From: Rhizobium sp. FKL33
GTDB lineage: Bacteria > Pseudomonadota > Alphaproteobacteria > Rhizobiales > Rhizobiaceae
Assembly: GCF_005222915.1 (NCBI RefSeq)
Contig: NZ_STFX01000024.1
Location: 100,580 to 164,579, forward strand
Length of the DNA: 64,000 nucleotides
Direction: 5' to 3'
Within the stretch, counting starts at the first letter, position 1; each line of letters begins with the position of its first letter. Under the pieces are notes generated by a model. That model saw only the letters and a program-made list of their open reading frames with translations, had not been told where the DNA came from and did not search any database. Below, one piece after another: positions 35,255 through 45,740 of this stretch. The position numbers were made by a program, and so were the translations under genes.

Positions 35255-35409
35255 GAGGTCGTGCTTCGCCCCTCATCCCCCTGCCGGGACCTTCTCCCCG
35301 CAATCGCGGGGCGAAGGGGCATGGAGCGCCAGCTTCGCCACAATCGCCCTTCTCCCCGTTTCACGGGGAGAAGGTGGCGGCAGCCGGATGAGGGGCGAAG
35401 CGCGACCTC
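35255..35409. repeat. RIME-like palindromic intergenic element, copy 3
   Basis: About 155 bases. The outer arms (35255-35278 and 35386-35409) are 24 bases with a single mismatch and include CGCCCCTCATCC. Inner palindromes are CTTCTCCCCGCAATCGCGGGG and CCTTCTCCCCGTTTCACGGGGAGAAGG. The element ends directly against the surf1 stop codon (35410-35412). Confidence 0.85.
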
Positions 35410-36141
35410 TCATTTTGCCCCGCCCCGCCGCTTGCGCCAGCTGAGCGCCCCGATGATCAACAGCACTGCAGCCAGCCCGTACCAGGTCAGCGCATAGCTC
35501 AGATGGTTGTTGGGCAGATCCACTTGCGTCACGCCGCCTTTCGGCCAGCCGCCGGGATTGGTCGCGGCGTCGGCGTCGATGAAATAGGGTTCCAGAAGGC
35601 CTTCAGAGACGCCAGCGGAGGCCGCCATGGCGTGGATGTCCTTCCAGAAATAGATGCGCTTGGCGGGTTCGTTTTCAGGCGTCACCCAGGATGGCTTTGC
35701 GGCAAGGGGCGCGCGGTAGAGACCGGTGATGGTCGCCTCGCCCGCGACCTGCCCTTCGGCGCGCTTGGCCGGATCTTTCAGCGCCTCGGGCACGAAGCCG
35801 CGATTGATGAAGACGACATGGCCATCGGGCCGGATCAGCGGCGTATAGACGTGATAGCCGACATCGCCATCAAACGTGGCGAAGAAGTATTGCTCATGCG
35901 CATGATCGAAACGGCCGGTGACAGTGACGCGGCGATACTCGCCTTCAACATCCGGGTTCGGCAGAGCGCGGATCGTCTCGACCGGGACGGGCGCGGCGTT
36001 GCGGTTTTTGTCGATCTCGGCGAGCAGCGCCTGTTTCCATTGCAGCCGCTCGACCTGCCAGGTGCCGAGGGCCAGCAGGGCCCCGAATACGACCACAAAA
36101 GCGGCGATCCAGCCCAGCGGCAGCGAAGGACGCTCAGCCAT
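35410..36141 (-). CDS. SURF1-family cytochrome oxidase assembly protein
   Basis: A 243-residue inner-membrane protein with one N-terminal helix (about 10-27), a periplasmic domain and one C-terminal helix (about 215-235), the SURF1 topology. Signatures are LGTWQVERLQWKQ near residue 25, FINRGFVP, and near the end LPNNHLSYALTWYGLAAV. SURF1 helps insert heme a into CtaD. Its start overlaps the DUF983 stop by 8 bases. Confidence 0.95.
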   Translation of the reverse strand: MAERPSLPLGWIAAFVVVFGALLALGTWQVERLQWKQALLAEIDKNRNAAPVPVETIRALPNPDVEGEYRRVTVTGRFDHAHEQYFFATFDGDVGYHVYTPLIRPDGHVVFINRGFVPEALKDPAKRAEGQVAGEATITGLYRAPLAAKPSWVTPENEPAKRIYFWKDIHAMAASAGVSEGLLEPYFIDADAATNPGGWPKGGVTQVDLPNNHLSYALTWYGLAAVLLIIGALSWRKRRGGAK

Positions 36142-36517
36142 GATCGATCTCGCCGGGCTGCGCCTTGTTCTTGTATTGCAGCGCGATCAGCAGGCTCTTC
36201 ATCACCCGGAGCAGCCAGAGGCTGAGCCCGATGGCCAGTGGAATCCACAGAAGCAGATGCAGCCAGATCGGCGGATTGTAATTGACCTCCATCCACAGCG
36301 CGAGGCCGACCACCACAAAGCCGATGATCAGGATCACGAAGACAGCGGGACCGTCGCCGGAATCGGCGAAGGAATAATCCAGCCCGCAGGCCGTGCAGGC
36401 GGGTCGCACCTTGATCAACCCGTCATAGAGCTTTCCCTGACCGCAGCGCGGACAGGCGCAGGCGATGCCCGCCTTGACGGGATCGATGGGCGCGAACAGG
36501 GCTTTGTCTTCGGTCAT
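36134..36517 (-). CDS. DUF983 membrane protein
   Basis: A 127-residue protein. The N-terminal zinc-ribbon-like part has CPRCG (22-26) and CTACG (41-45). Two membrane helices follow (about 57-77 and 84-104). DUF983 genes lie beside cox assembly genes in many alphaproteobacteria, and the role is not established. It is coupled to surf1 by an 8-base overlap. Confidence 0.9.
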   Translation of the reverse strand: MTEDKALFAPIDPVKAGIACACPRCGQGKLYDGLIKVRPACTACGLDYSFADSGDGPAVFVILIIGFVVVGLALWMEVNYNPPIWLHLLLWIPLAIGLSLWLLRVMKSLLIALQYKNKAQPGEIDHG

Positions 36518-36581
36518 TGTATTGTCTCCCCTCGCCTCTTCCTACAGGCGATAGACCCGAGCGAAAAGGCGGCAAATCGCG

Positions 36582-36863
36582 TCATCGGCTGATGACGTCC
36601 GCCCATTCGGGATGCCGCTCGACCTGCGCTTTGAAAAAAGGGCAGAGCGGGATGATCTTCCAGCCGCCCGCGCGGGCGGCCTGGACGGCGAAGTTGGCGA
36701 GTTTCGCGCCGACGCCCTGGCCGCGATAGATGTCGGGCACGCCGGTGTGGTCGATGATGATGAGACGCGGCGAGGCGCGGGAGAAGGTCATCTCGGCCGC
36801 CGCGCCCGGCTCGCCGGTCACGTAGCGGCCGCCCTTGGGTCCGTCTTCGGTTCTGATATCCAT
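36582..36863 (-). CDS. Small GNAT (YjdJ-type) acetyltransferase
   Basis: A 93-residue single-domain acetyltransferase of the short GNAT type (Acetyltransf_CG). DHTGVPDIYRGQGVGAKLANFAVQAA holds the acetyl-CoA loop RGQGVG (about 50-55), and IIPLCPFFKAQVERHPEW is the conserved end. AGGAGA lies about 6 bases upstream of ATG 36863. Longer upstream frames cross the terminator and are rejected. The target is unknown. It sits between ctaE and the DUF983 gene, separated from ctaE by a hairpin. Confidence 0.85.
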   Translation of the reverse strand: MDIRTEDGPKGGRYVTGEPGAAAEMTFSRASPRLIIIDHTGVPDIYRGQGVGAKLANFAVQAARAGGWKIIPLCPFFKAQVERHPEWADVISR

Positions 36864-36884
36864 GGCCGTCTCCTCATATGAGAA

Positions 36885-36909
36885 AGGCGTCCGGATGATC
36901 CGGACGCCT
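36885..36909 (-). terminator. Candidate terminator at the end of the cox structural operon
   Basis: Two 12-base arms AGGCGTCCGGAT/ATCCGGACGCCT pair around one central base; in practice the loop would open to about 5-7 bases. On the minus strand it is followed by TTTCTC. It lies 38 bases after the ctaE stop and 22 bases before the GNAT start codon. Confidence 0.6.
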
Positions 36910-36946
36910 CGATGGTCAGGCGCAGGCGGCTTTCGCCCCCGAATTC

Positions 36947-37828
36947 TCAGCCATGCACCGGAGCGCCCCAGCCGCCCCAGATATAGATCGAGAAGAACAG
37001 GAACAGCCAGACCACGTCGACGAAGTGCCAGTACCACGCGGCGGCTTCGAAGCCGAAATGCTGCTGCGGCGTGAAATGGCCGGCGGCGGCGCGGAACAGG
37101 CAGACCAGCAGGAAGACGGTGCCGACGAAGACGTGGAAGCCGTGGAAGCCGGTGGCCATGAAGAAGGTGGCGCCATAGATCGACTCCGAGAAGGCGAAGG
37201 GCGCATGCATATATTCATAGACCTGGACGAAGGAGAACAGCACGCCGAGCAGCACGGTGAGCACGAGGCCCTGGATGACGCCCTTGCGATCATTGTGCAG
37301 CAGCGCGTGATGCGCCCAGGTGACCGTGGTGCCGGAGAGCAGCAGGATCACGGTGTTGTAGAGCGGCAGGTGCCAGGGGTCGAGCACTTCCATGCCCTTC
37401 GGCGGCCACTGACCGCCGGTGAACTCCACGCGGCTCGCCTGTATCGCTTCAGCCGGGAACAGGCTGGCGTCAAAATAGGCCCAGAACCAGGCGACGAAGA
37501 ACATCACTTCGGAAGCGATGAACATGATCATGCCGTAGCGAAGATGCAGCGACACGACGCGCGTGTGGTGGCCCTCATGCGCTTCTTTCACGGTGTCGGC
37601 CCACCAGGCATACATCGAATAGAGGGTGATGATCAGGCCGACGGCGAAGACCCAGTATTTGGCCCCGGCGAAATCAATGCCGAACAGATGGAAGGGCGAA
37701 TCGTGCAGCCAGCGGAACATGCAGACCGCGCCGAACATCAGCACGAAGGCGCCGATGGAGCTCAGAAGCGGCCAGGGGCTCGGATCTATGATGTGATAAT
37801 CGTGGTTCTTCTGATGCGCTGTGGCCAT
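36947..37828 (-). CDS. ctaE: Cytochrome c oxidase subunit III
   Basis: A 293-residue integral membrane protein with seven helices, structural subunit III of aa3-type cytochrome oxidase. Signatures are YHIIDPSPWPLLSSIGAF, SEVMFFVAWFWAYFDASL, LPLYNTVILLLSGTTVTWAHHA, ATGFHGFHVFVGT and YWHFVDVVWLFLF. It follows ctaG by 54 bases on the minus strand. Confidence 0.98.
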   Translation of the reverse strand: MATAHQKNHDYHIIDPSPWPLLSSIGAFVLMFGAVCMFRWLHDSPFHLFGIDFAGAKYWVFAVGLIITLYSMYAWWADTVKEAHEGHHTRVVSLHLRYGMIMFIASEVMFFVAWFWAYFDASLFPAEAIQASRVEFTGGQWPPKGMEVLDPWHLPLYNTVILLLSGTTVTWAHHALLHNDRKGVIQGLVLTVLLGVLFSFVQVYEYMHAPFAFSESIYGATFFMATGFHGFHVFVGTVFLLVCLFRAAAGHFTPQQHFGFEAAAWYWHFVDVVWLFLFFSIYIWGGWGAPVHG

Positions 37829-37882
37829 GTCTCTTCCCCTCTTCCAGTCCCTCTGACGACTGCCTCTCCCGGCAATGGTCGA

Positions 37883-38500
37883 TTACAGTTTCGCAGGTTC
37901 CGCGTCTTTCACCGGCTTCGCATCCGCGACAGGCTTGGGCTTGTCGCTCGGATAGAAGGTGTAGGACAGCGTCAGCACCTTGAGGTCCTTCGTTTCCGGC
38001 GTGTTGACGATTTCCGGATCGACGAAGAACACCACGGGCATGTCCCGCGTTTCGCCCGGCTTCAGCGTGATGTCGGTGAAGCAGAAGCATTGAAGCTTGT
38101 TGAAATAGGCGCCGGCCACCATCGGCGTGACGTTGAACACGGCCTTGCCGGTTTCCGTCTCGCTGTTGGTGTTGGTCACACGGTAGTTGATCTGGACCGT
38201 CTCGCCGATCCTCGGCGTCACGGCCTTGTCGACGGCCTCGAATTTCCAGCCGAGCGTCTGGGCGGAATTGGCGTCGAATTCGACGCGTATGGTCTCGTCG
38301 AGTATCCGATCCGAGGCCTGTTCGACGCGTTGGGTCGTGCCGTTATAGCCGGTCACGCGGCAGAACATGTCGTAGAGCGGCACGGCGGCATAGGCCATGC
38401 CGACCATGGCGGTCACGAAGGCGCCGCAAGCGATCACCACGGTGCGATTGCGCCTCGCCGCTTCCTTCGCATCCGGCCGAACCACGCTCTCCTCCCGCAT
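37883..38500 (-). CDS. ctaG: Cytochrome c oxidase assembly protein CtaG (Cox11)
   Basis: A 205-residue copper chaperone that delivers CuB to subunit I. One N-terminal helix (about 21-40) anchors a periplasmic immunoglobulin-like domain. The copper motif is LQCFCF (about 145-150), and [14 protein letters not shown] follows the anchor. The C-terminus is Lys/Pro/Ala-rich. It is separated by three bases from the small CoxF-like gene upstream. Confidence 0.97.
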   Translation of the reverse strand: MREESVVRPDAKEAARRNRTVVIACGAFVTAMVGMAYAAVPLYDMFCRVTGYNGTTQRVEQASDRILDETIRVEFDANSAQTLGWKFEAVDKAVTPRIGETVQINYRVTNTNSETETGKAVFNVTPMVAGAYFNKLQCFCFTDITLKPGETRDMPVVFFVDPEIVNTPETKDLKVLTLSYTFYPSDKPKPVADAKPVKDAEPAKL

Positions 38501-38503
38501 GAT

Positions 38504-38644
38504 TCAGCCTCCCGCGCCCGGCGTCATCTTGATGATGGTGATGGCGTAGAAGATCACCACCAGCGCCGCGAGCGAAACCCCCAGCGCGATATTGCGATTT
38601 CGGCGTGATCGCCGCTGCAGTTCCGTCAATTCGATTCTGTCCAT
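38504..38644 (-). CDS. CoxF-like small membrane protein
   Basis: A 46-residue protein with a basic N-terminus (MDRIELTELQRRSRRNRN) and one membrane helix (about 20-37). I take ATG 38644 because GGGGAGG lies 7 bases upstream; ATG 38650 is too close to it. It sits between ctaB and ctaG with gaps of 2 and 3 bases, as the small coxF gene does in other rhizobial cox clusters. The function is unproven; a role in oxidase assembly is inferred from position. Confidence 0.8.
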   Translation of the reverse strand: MDRIELTELQRRSRRNRNIALGVSLAALVVIFYAITIIKMTPGAGG

Positions 38645-38646
38645 TC

Positions 38647-39600
38647 TCATACCTCCCCGTAGAGACCTGACATCAGAGACACCGCGAAATGATCGAGCAT
38701 CAGGCACGAAAAGATCGCGAAGAGATAGAGGATCGAATAGGCGAAGAGCTTCTTGGCGGGCCGCATGGCTTCGTCGCCATCCGGCATGCGGCGACAGAGG
38801 ACGCCGTACCACACGAAGCCCGCGCCGAGCAGAGCCGCCGCCACGCCATAGACGGGGCTTGCAAGGCCCGTGAAGGCGGGCGCGACGCCGACGGCGGCAG
38901 TCAACACGGCGTAAATCAGGATCTGGTCCTTGGTGACTTTTTCGCCGGCGACATTGGGCAACATCGGCACGCCGACTGCGCCGTAATCACGCATCTTGAA
39001 CAGCGCGAGCGCCCAGAAATGCGCCGGCGTCCACAGGAAGATGATCAGAAACAGGATGACGCTGTCGAAGGACACGTCGCCGGTCACGCAGGCCCAGCCG
39101 ATCATCGGCGGGAAAGCGCCGGCGGCGCCGCCGATGACGATGTTCTGCGGCGTCCACCGCTTGAGCCACATCGTGTAGATGACGGCGTAGAAGAAGATGG
39201 TGAAGGCGAGCAGGCCGGCGGCGAGCGCATTGACGGCGAGGCCGAGCACGGCGACCGAGAAGCCTGAAAGCGTCACGCCGAAGGCGAAGGCTTCGCGCGG
39301 CAGGATGCGGCCGGACGGAATGGGGCGGCTGGCGGTGCGGCTCATGACGGCGTCGATATCGGCGTCATACCACATGTTGAGAGCGCCCGACGCGCCCGCG
39401 CCGACGGCGATGCAGAGAATGGCGATCAGCCCGATGATCGGATTGATATGACCCGGCGCGGCGACCATGCCGGCGACGGCCGTGAAGATGACGAGCGACA
39501 TCACCCGCGGCTTCAGAAGCGCGAAATAATCCCTGAACGTCGCCTCGGAGATGACGATCGATTCGCTACCAGCCAGATTGTCGCCGTCGACAAGCGCCAT
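38647..39600 (-). CDS. ctaB: Protoheme IX farnesyltransferase (heme O synthase)
   Basis: A 317-residue UbiA-family prenyltransferase making heme O, the precursor of heme a. About nine membrane helices. The two Asp-rich motifs are [15 protein letters not shown] (about 75-89) and [27 protein letters not shown] is the usual N-terminal signature. It follows ctaD across 64 bases that contain a strong hairpin. Confidence 0.97.
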   Translation of the reverse strand: MALVDGDNLAGSESIVISEATFRDYFALLKPRVMSLVIFTAVAGMVAAPGHINPIIGLIAILCIAVGAGASGALNMWYDADIDAVMSRTASRPIPSGRILPREAFAFGVTLSGFSVAVLGLAVNALAAGLLAFTIFFYAVIYTMWLKRWTPQNIVIGGAAGAFPPMIGWACVTGDVSFDSVILFLIIFLWTPAHFWALALFKMRDYGAVGVPMLPNVAGEKVTKDQILIYAVLTAAVGVAPAFTGLASPVYGVAAALLGAGFVWYGVLCRRMPDGDEAMRPAKKLFAYSILYLFAIFSCLMLDHFAVSLMSGLYGEV

Positions 39601-39627
39601 TGTACTTCTCTATTCCTGACTTCGGGA

Positions 39628-39656
39628 GTCGGCCGCGCCTTCGAGGCGCGGCCGAC
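39628..39656 (-). terminator. Stem-loop between ctaD and ctaB
   Basis: Perfect 12-bp stem GTCGGCCGCGCC/GGCGCGGCCGAC with a 5-base loop, 9 bases after the ctaD stop. No U-run follows. It may stabilise the ctaCD message or partly terminate it, so that assembly factors are made in smaller amounts than the structural subunits. Confidence 0.5.
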
Positions 39657-39664
39657 CTTATGCG

Positions 39665-42255
<2,591 letters not shown>

Positions 42256-42273
42256 GGATACCTCTCCCCAAGC

Positions 42274-42291
42274 GTTTGATCGAGATCAAAC
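42274..42291. promoter_or_regulatory. FNR/FixK-type site at the ctaC leader
   Basis: GTTTGATCGAGATCAAAC is a perfect 7-4-7 palindrome. Its core TTGAT-CGAG-ATCAA (42276-42289) matches the FNR/FixK 'anaerobox' TTGAT-N4-ATCAA at all ten defined positions. It is only 18-36 bases from the GTG start, so it most probably overlaps or follows the transcription start, a position expected for repression when oxygen is low. Confidence 0.75.
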
Positions 42292-42575
42292 AATACCGCA
42301 GAATCCCTGCTATGGTTGAATTTAAAACCATATATCGCGACCCGCCGCAACCTCGGGCTCGCGCGGATCGTGCGTCATTTTTGCGCAACGTCAGTTCCGC
42401 CGCGAAAAAACCGGATTCTCCTCCAAAAAATTCGATTTTCGAAGCGCAGCAAGGGCTTGTCGCGCTTTCGCCGCACTGGCGCCCATGATGAAGGTTCCGC
42501 CGTTTACGCCGCCGATTCTTTCCTCTAGAGACGTCGACGGGTGAACGCTTGGCTTGATTCGACACCGAGGTTTTC
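42292..42575. promoter_or_regulatory. Divergent promoter region between ctaC and the IalB-like gene
   Basis: About 320 bases separate the two divergent starts, including the FixK-type site. This part is AT-richer on the ctaC side and holds a 7-base inverted repeat TATGGTT/AACCATA (42311-42317 and 42326-42332) around GAATTTAA. No convincing coding frame or RNA is seen; the promoters of both genes should be here. Confidence 0.5.
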
Positions 42576-43151
42576 ATGGATTTCCGCGCCATTTCGCGCC
42601 TTGCCGCCACGACGATTGTTCTATCCGGCCTCATCGCCGGAGCGGGGAGCGCGCTCGCCCAGACGGCGACAGCGCCGGCGACGGCTCCGAAGCCTGCCCA
42701 GCCGCAGCAGAACGCGCAGCAACCGGGCACGGTGAAAGCCAATCACGGCGCATGGTCGATCGTCTGCGACAAGCCAGCCGGCGCCAATGAAGAACAATGC
42801 GCGCTGATGCAGAACGTCATTGCCGACGACCGGCCGGAAGTGGGCCTGTCGGTGGTGATCCTCAAGACGGCCGACCGCAAGGCCAAGATCCTGCGCGTTC
42901 TGGCCCCTCTCGGCGTGCTGCTGCCCAACGGGCTGGGCCTCAATATCGACGGCAAGGATATCGGCCGCGCCTATTTCGTCCGCTGCTTCACCGATGGCTG
43001 CTATGCCGAAGTGGTGCTCGAGGACAATCTCCTGAAAGCCTTCCGCGCCGGCAAGACCGCCACCTTCATCGTCTTCCAGTCGCCGGAAGAGGGCATCGGC
43101 ATCCCCGTCGATCTCGCCGGCTTCGGCGAAGGGTATGACGCGCTGCCTTGA
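42576..43151 (+). CDS. Invasion-associated locus B (IalB)-family protein
   Basis: A 191-residue exported protein with a signal peptide (cleavage near ALA/Q29), a Pro/Ala/Gln-rich linker (29-50) and an IalB domain: HGAWSIVCDKP, EEQCALMQ, GLGLNIDGK and FVRCFTDGCYAEV. Four conserved cysteines probably form disulfides. The family is named for a Bartonella invasion protein but is common in free-living rhizobia, where the role is unknown. GAGG lies 6 bases upstream. It is divergent from ctaC. Confidence 0.88.
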   Translation: MDFRAISRLAATTIVLSGLIAGAGSALAQTATAPATAPKPAQPQQNAQQPGTVKANHGAWSIVCDKPAGANEEQCALMQNVIADDRPEVGLSVVILKTADRKAKILRVLAPLGVLLPNGLGLNIDGKDIGRAYFVRCFTDGCYAEVVLEDNLLKAFRAGKTATFIVFQSPEEGIGIPVDLAGFGEGYDALP

Positions 43152-43212
43152 AGAAGCGACGCAGTATAGCCGACGCATTCCTTCAATGGTACAATCACAA
43201 TTGGAGGCGCTG

Positions 43213-43479
43213 ATGAACGACATGACCGTGACATTACCTGAAGACCTCAAAGAGCGGCTGAAACTGCGGGCGGACGCCCATGGTTTTTCAAGTCCCGAGG
43301 ATTATGTGGTTGATCTCGTCGCGCGCGATCTGAAGTTCACCGATGCGGAGAGTCGATTGCGCGCACTGGACGCCGCCATCGCAGAAGGGCGCGCCGATGT
43401 GGCCGCCGGTCGGACCATAGACATGGACGACGTTTTTGACGCTCTGGAAGCCAAGCTTGCCGGGATTGGCGCACGGTGA
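43213..43479 (+). CDS. ParD-like antitoxin (ribbon-helix-helix)
   Basis: An 88-residue antitoxin. The N-terminal ribbon-helix-helix is MNDMTVTLPEDLKERLKLRADAHGF and the following helices, with SSPEDYVVDLV. The acidic C-terminus (IDMDDVFDALEAKL) would wrap the toxin. TTGGAGG is 5 bases upstream of ATG 43213. It overlaps the toxin start (GTGA). Such antitoxins repress their own promoter, and TACAAT at 43190-43195 could be the -10. Confidence 0.85.
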   Translation: MNDMTVTLPEDLKERLKLRADAHGFSSPEDYVVDLVARDLKFTDAESRLRALDAAIAEGRADVAAGRTIDMDDVFDALEAKLAGIGAR

Positions 43480-43799
43480 AGGTGGTTCTGACGCTCAAAG
43501 CTGCGTCGGACCTTCGAGCGATCAACGACTATATTTCCCTGACGGATCCAAACGCCGCGCTTTCCGTCGTTCGCCGCCTCAGAGCATCGATGCGCGCACT
43601 GGGCGACATGCCAGAGAGGTTTTCAGTCCTTCCTGGTTATGAGGAGACCGGCCTGCGCAGGCGCGTCGAGGGCAACCACCTCATCATCTATGAAATCTCC
43701 TTGGGCCGCGTATACATCGTTCACGTCGTCCATGGCGCAAGCGATCTCGACGCATTGCTCAGAGGAAGGGGCCGCGAACAGCCCAGTGATGGCGGATGA
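43476..43799 (+). CDS. ParE/RelE-superfamily toxin
   Basis: A 107-residue toxin of the ParE/RelE fold: VVLTLKAASDLRAINDYIS, then RLRASMRALGDMPERFSVLP and EGNHLIIYEI...VYIVHVVHGASD. The ParE-type pattern suggests a gyrase poison, though RelE-like RNase activity cannot be excluded from sequence. Its GTG start overlaps the antitoxin stop. The pair sits between the ialB-like gene and tldD, genes that are normally adjacent in rhizobia, and so looks inserted. Confidence 0.85.
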   Translation: MKVVLTLKAASDLRAINDYISLTDPNAALSVVRRLRASMRALGDMPERFSVLPGYEETGLRRRVEGNHLIIYEISLGRVYIVHVVHGASDLDALLRGRGREQPSDGG

Positions 43800-43886
43800 A
43801 CAGGTACCGAAACCAGCCCTGCCCTTGCCCCAAACCCCGCGCATGCCTAGTTTACACTCCTGATTCAAATCGTAGAAAAGCTCCCG

Positions 43887-45302
43887 ATGACCCACAGCCT
43901 TCTTTCCAAATTCGATCTGTCCGAAGCCGGCGCGCAGGCGCTCGTGTCCGAAACGCTGGCCCAGGCCGACGATGGCGAGCTCTATCTCGAATATGGCGAG
44001 GCCGAGAGCCTGAGTTTCGACAATGGCCGGCTCAAGGGCGGCAGCTTTAACACCGACCAGGGGTTTGGCTTGCGCGCGGTGGCGGGCGAAGCTGTCGGTT
44101 ACGCCCATTCCGGCGAGATGACCGAAAGCGCGCTGAAGCGGGCGGCCGACGCCGTCTCCGCCGTCACCCGCGGTTATTCCGGCACGATGGCGGCGGCGCC
44201 CGTGCGTTCGAACTCCCGCCGCTATGGCGAGGAAAACCCGATCGGCGCGCCGTCCTTCGAGGAGAAGGTCGCGCTGCTCGGCGAGATCGACGCCTATCTG
44301 CGCGCCAAGGATCCCAAAGTGCGTCAGGTGACGGCGTCGGTGACGGCAGGCTGGAAGATTGTCGAGATCCTGCGCGGCGACGGCGAGACGTTCCGCGATG
44401 TCAGGCCGATGACGCGGCTCAATATCTCCGTGGTCACCGGCGACGGCGACCGGCAGGAAAGCGGCTCCTATGGCGTCGGCGGACGGCGCGGCTTCGGCGA
44501 TTTCGTCTCCCCCGAAAACTGGCGCTTCGGCGCCGATGAGGCTCTGCGGCAGGCGCTTGTCAATCTCGAGGCGCGAGACGCGCCGGCGGGATCGATGGAT
44601 GTGGTGCTCGGCAACGGCTGGCCGGGCGTGATGCTGCATGAGGCCGTGGGCCACGGCCTCGAAGGCGATTTCAACCGCAAGAAAACCTCGGCCTTTGCCG
44701 GCCTGATGGGCGAAATGGTCGCCGCGCCCGGCGTGACCGTGGTCGATGACGGCACGATCGATCAGGCGCGCGGCTCGATCAATATCGACGACGAAGGCAC
44801 GCCCGCCGCTTATAACGTGCTGATCGACAACGGAAAACTGGTCGGCTACATGCAGGATCGCCAGAACGCCCGGCTGATGGGCATGAAGGCGACCGGCAAT
44901 GGCCGCCGCGAATCCTATGCGCATACGCCGATGCCGCGCATGACCAACACCTATATGCTCTCGGGCGACAAAACCAAGGACGAGATCATCGCCTCGGTCA
45001 AGCGCGGCCTCTACGCCGTCTCTTTCGGCGGCGGCCAGGTCGACATCACCTCCGGCAAATTCGTGTTCGGCTGCACCGAGGCCTATATGATCGAGGACGG
45101 CAAGATCGCCTATCCGGTCAAGGGCGCGATGCTGATCGGCAACGGCCCCGAGGCGATGAAGCGCATCACCATGATCGGCAACGATAGTAGCCTCGACACC
45201 GGCATCGGCAATTGCGGCAAGGGCGGCCAATGGGTCCCCGTCGGCGTCGGCCAGCCGCATCTGAGGATGAACGATGTGACGGTGGGCGGGACCAAGGCTT
45301 GA
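43887..45302 (+). CDS. tldD: Metalloprotease TldD
   Basis: A 471-residue TldD-family zinc protease subunit. The catalytic motif HExxxH is seen as MLHEAVGHGLEGDF (about 250-263). DNGRLKGGSF, DNGKLVGYMQDR and GGGQVDITSGKFVFG are family signatures. TldD acts with TldE/PmbA in peptide maturation and degradation of the CcdA antitoxin in E. coli. Whether it also cleaves the ParD-like protein encoded next door is untested. It is convergent with the MazG-like gene (6-base gap). Confidence 0.96.
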   Translation: MTHSLLSKFDLSEAGAQALVSETLAQADDGELYLEYGEAESLSFDNGRLKGGSFNTDQGFGLRAVAGEAVGYAHSGEMTESALKRAADAVSAVTRGYSGTMAAAPVRSNSRRYGEENPIGAPSFEEKVALLGEIDAYLRAKDPKVRQVTASVTAGWKIVEILRGDGETFRDVRPMTRLNISVVTGDGDRQESGSYGVGGRRGFGDFVSPENWRFGADEALRQALVNLEARDAPAGSMDVVLGNGWPGVMLHEAVGHGLEGDFNRKKTSAFAGLMGEMVAAPGVTVVDDGTIDQARGSINIDDEGTPAAYNVLIDNGKLVGYMQDRQNARLMGMKATGNGRRESYAHTPMPRMTNTYMLSGDKTKDEIIASVKRGLYAVSFGGGQVDITSGKFVFGCTEAYMIEDGKIAYPVKGAMLIGNGPEAMKRITMIGNDSSLDTGIGNCGKGGQWVPVGVGQPHLRMNDVTVGGTKA

Positions 45303-45308
45303 GAAACA

Positions 45309-45608
45309 TCACGGCGAGAAGCGCCATTTGCGGAGAATGGCAGCTTCGAGATCAATCGAATTGTGGTGCGCGAAAAGCAGCAGATGCCCAAGAATGTCGG
45401 CAGTTTCATCGGCGAGTTGCATGTGCAATTCGTCGATATTAATTCCCTTTTTCCGACCGCGGCCGCTGACCTTGTTGGCCACCTGAACTAATTCCCCGAC
45501 TTCTTCGATCAACTTGAGGAGAAACCAATCCGCGTCACGTTCGATGCCATGACTTTCGACATGAATCGAAGACGCTGTTTCAAATCGCTGAGTGAGTTCC
45601 TTTAGCAT
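45309..45608 (-). CDS. MazG-like nucleotide pyrophosphohydrolase
   Basis: A 99-residue all-alpha NTP-pyrophosphohydrolase domain. The metal-binding residues are in KLIEEVGELVQ (EExxE) and ADETADILGHLL (ExxD). The size matches single-domain MazG-like enzymes. I take ATG 45608 with GAGGG about 5 bases upstream. Codon use is less GC-rich than around it, hinting at acquisition. The substrate could be a damaged or signalling nucleotide. Confidence 0.82.
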   Translation of the reverse strand: MLKELTQRFETASSIHVESHGIERDADWFLLKLIEEVGELVQVANKVSGRGRKKGINIDELHMQLADETADILGHLLLFAHHNSIDLEAAILRKWRFSP

Positions 45609-45740
45609 CAAACCCTCGCTTGTTCATTTTTTGTTCCAAATCTAGAGTGAGTCTCTTGTGCCGTCACGCGATAGATTATGAACTTTTCGCGTTGGATCGA
45701 TGACGGGATGGCAAAAGACTATGCTCAGCCTGCCGCTCCC

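Noticed and set aside
36953..38608. Plus-strand open frame of 551 codons opposite ctaE, ctaG and coxF
   Set aside because: Spans three well-supported minus-strand genes; the translation is His/Glu/Asp-rich shadow sequence.
43623..45260. Minus-strand open frame of 545 codons opposite tldD
   Set aside because: Shadow of TldD and the toxin gene; no ribosome-binding site or motif.
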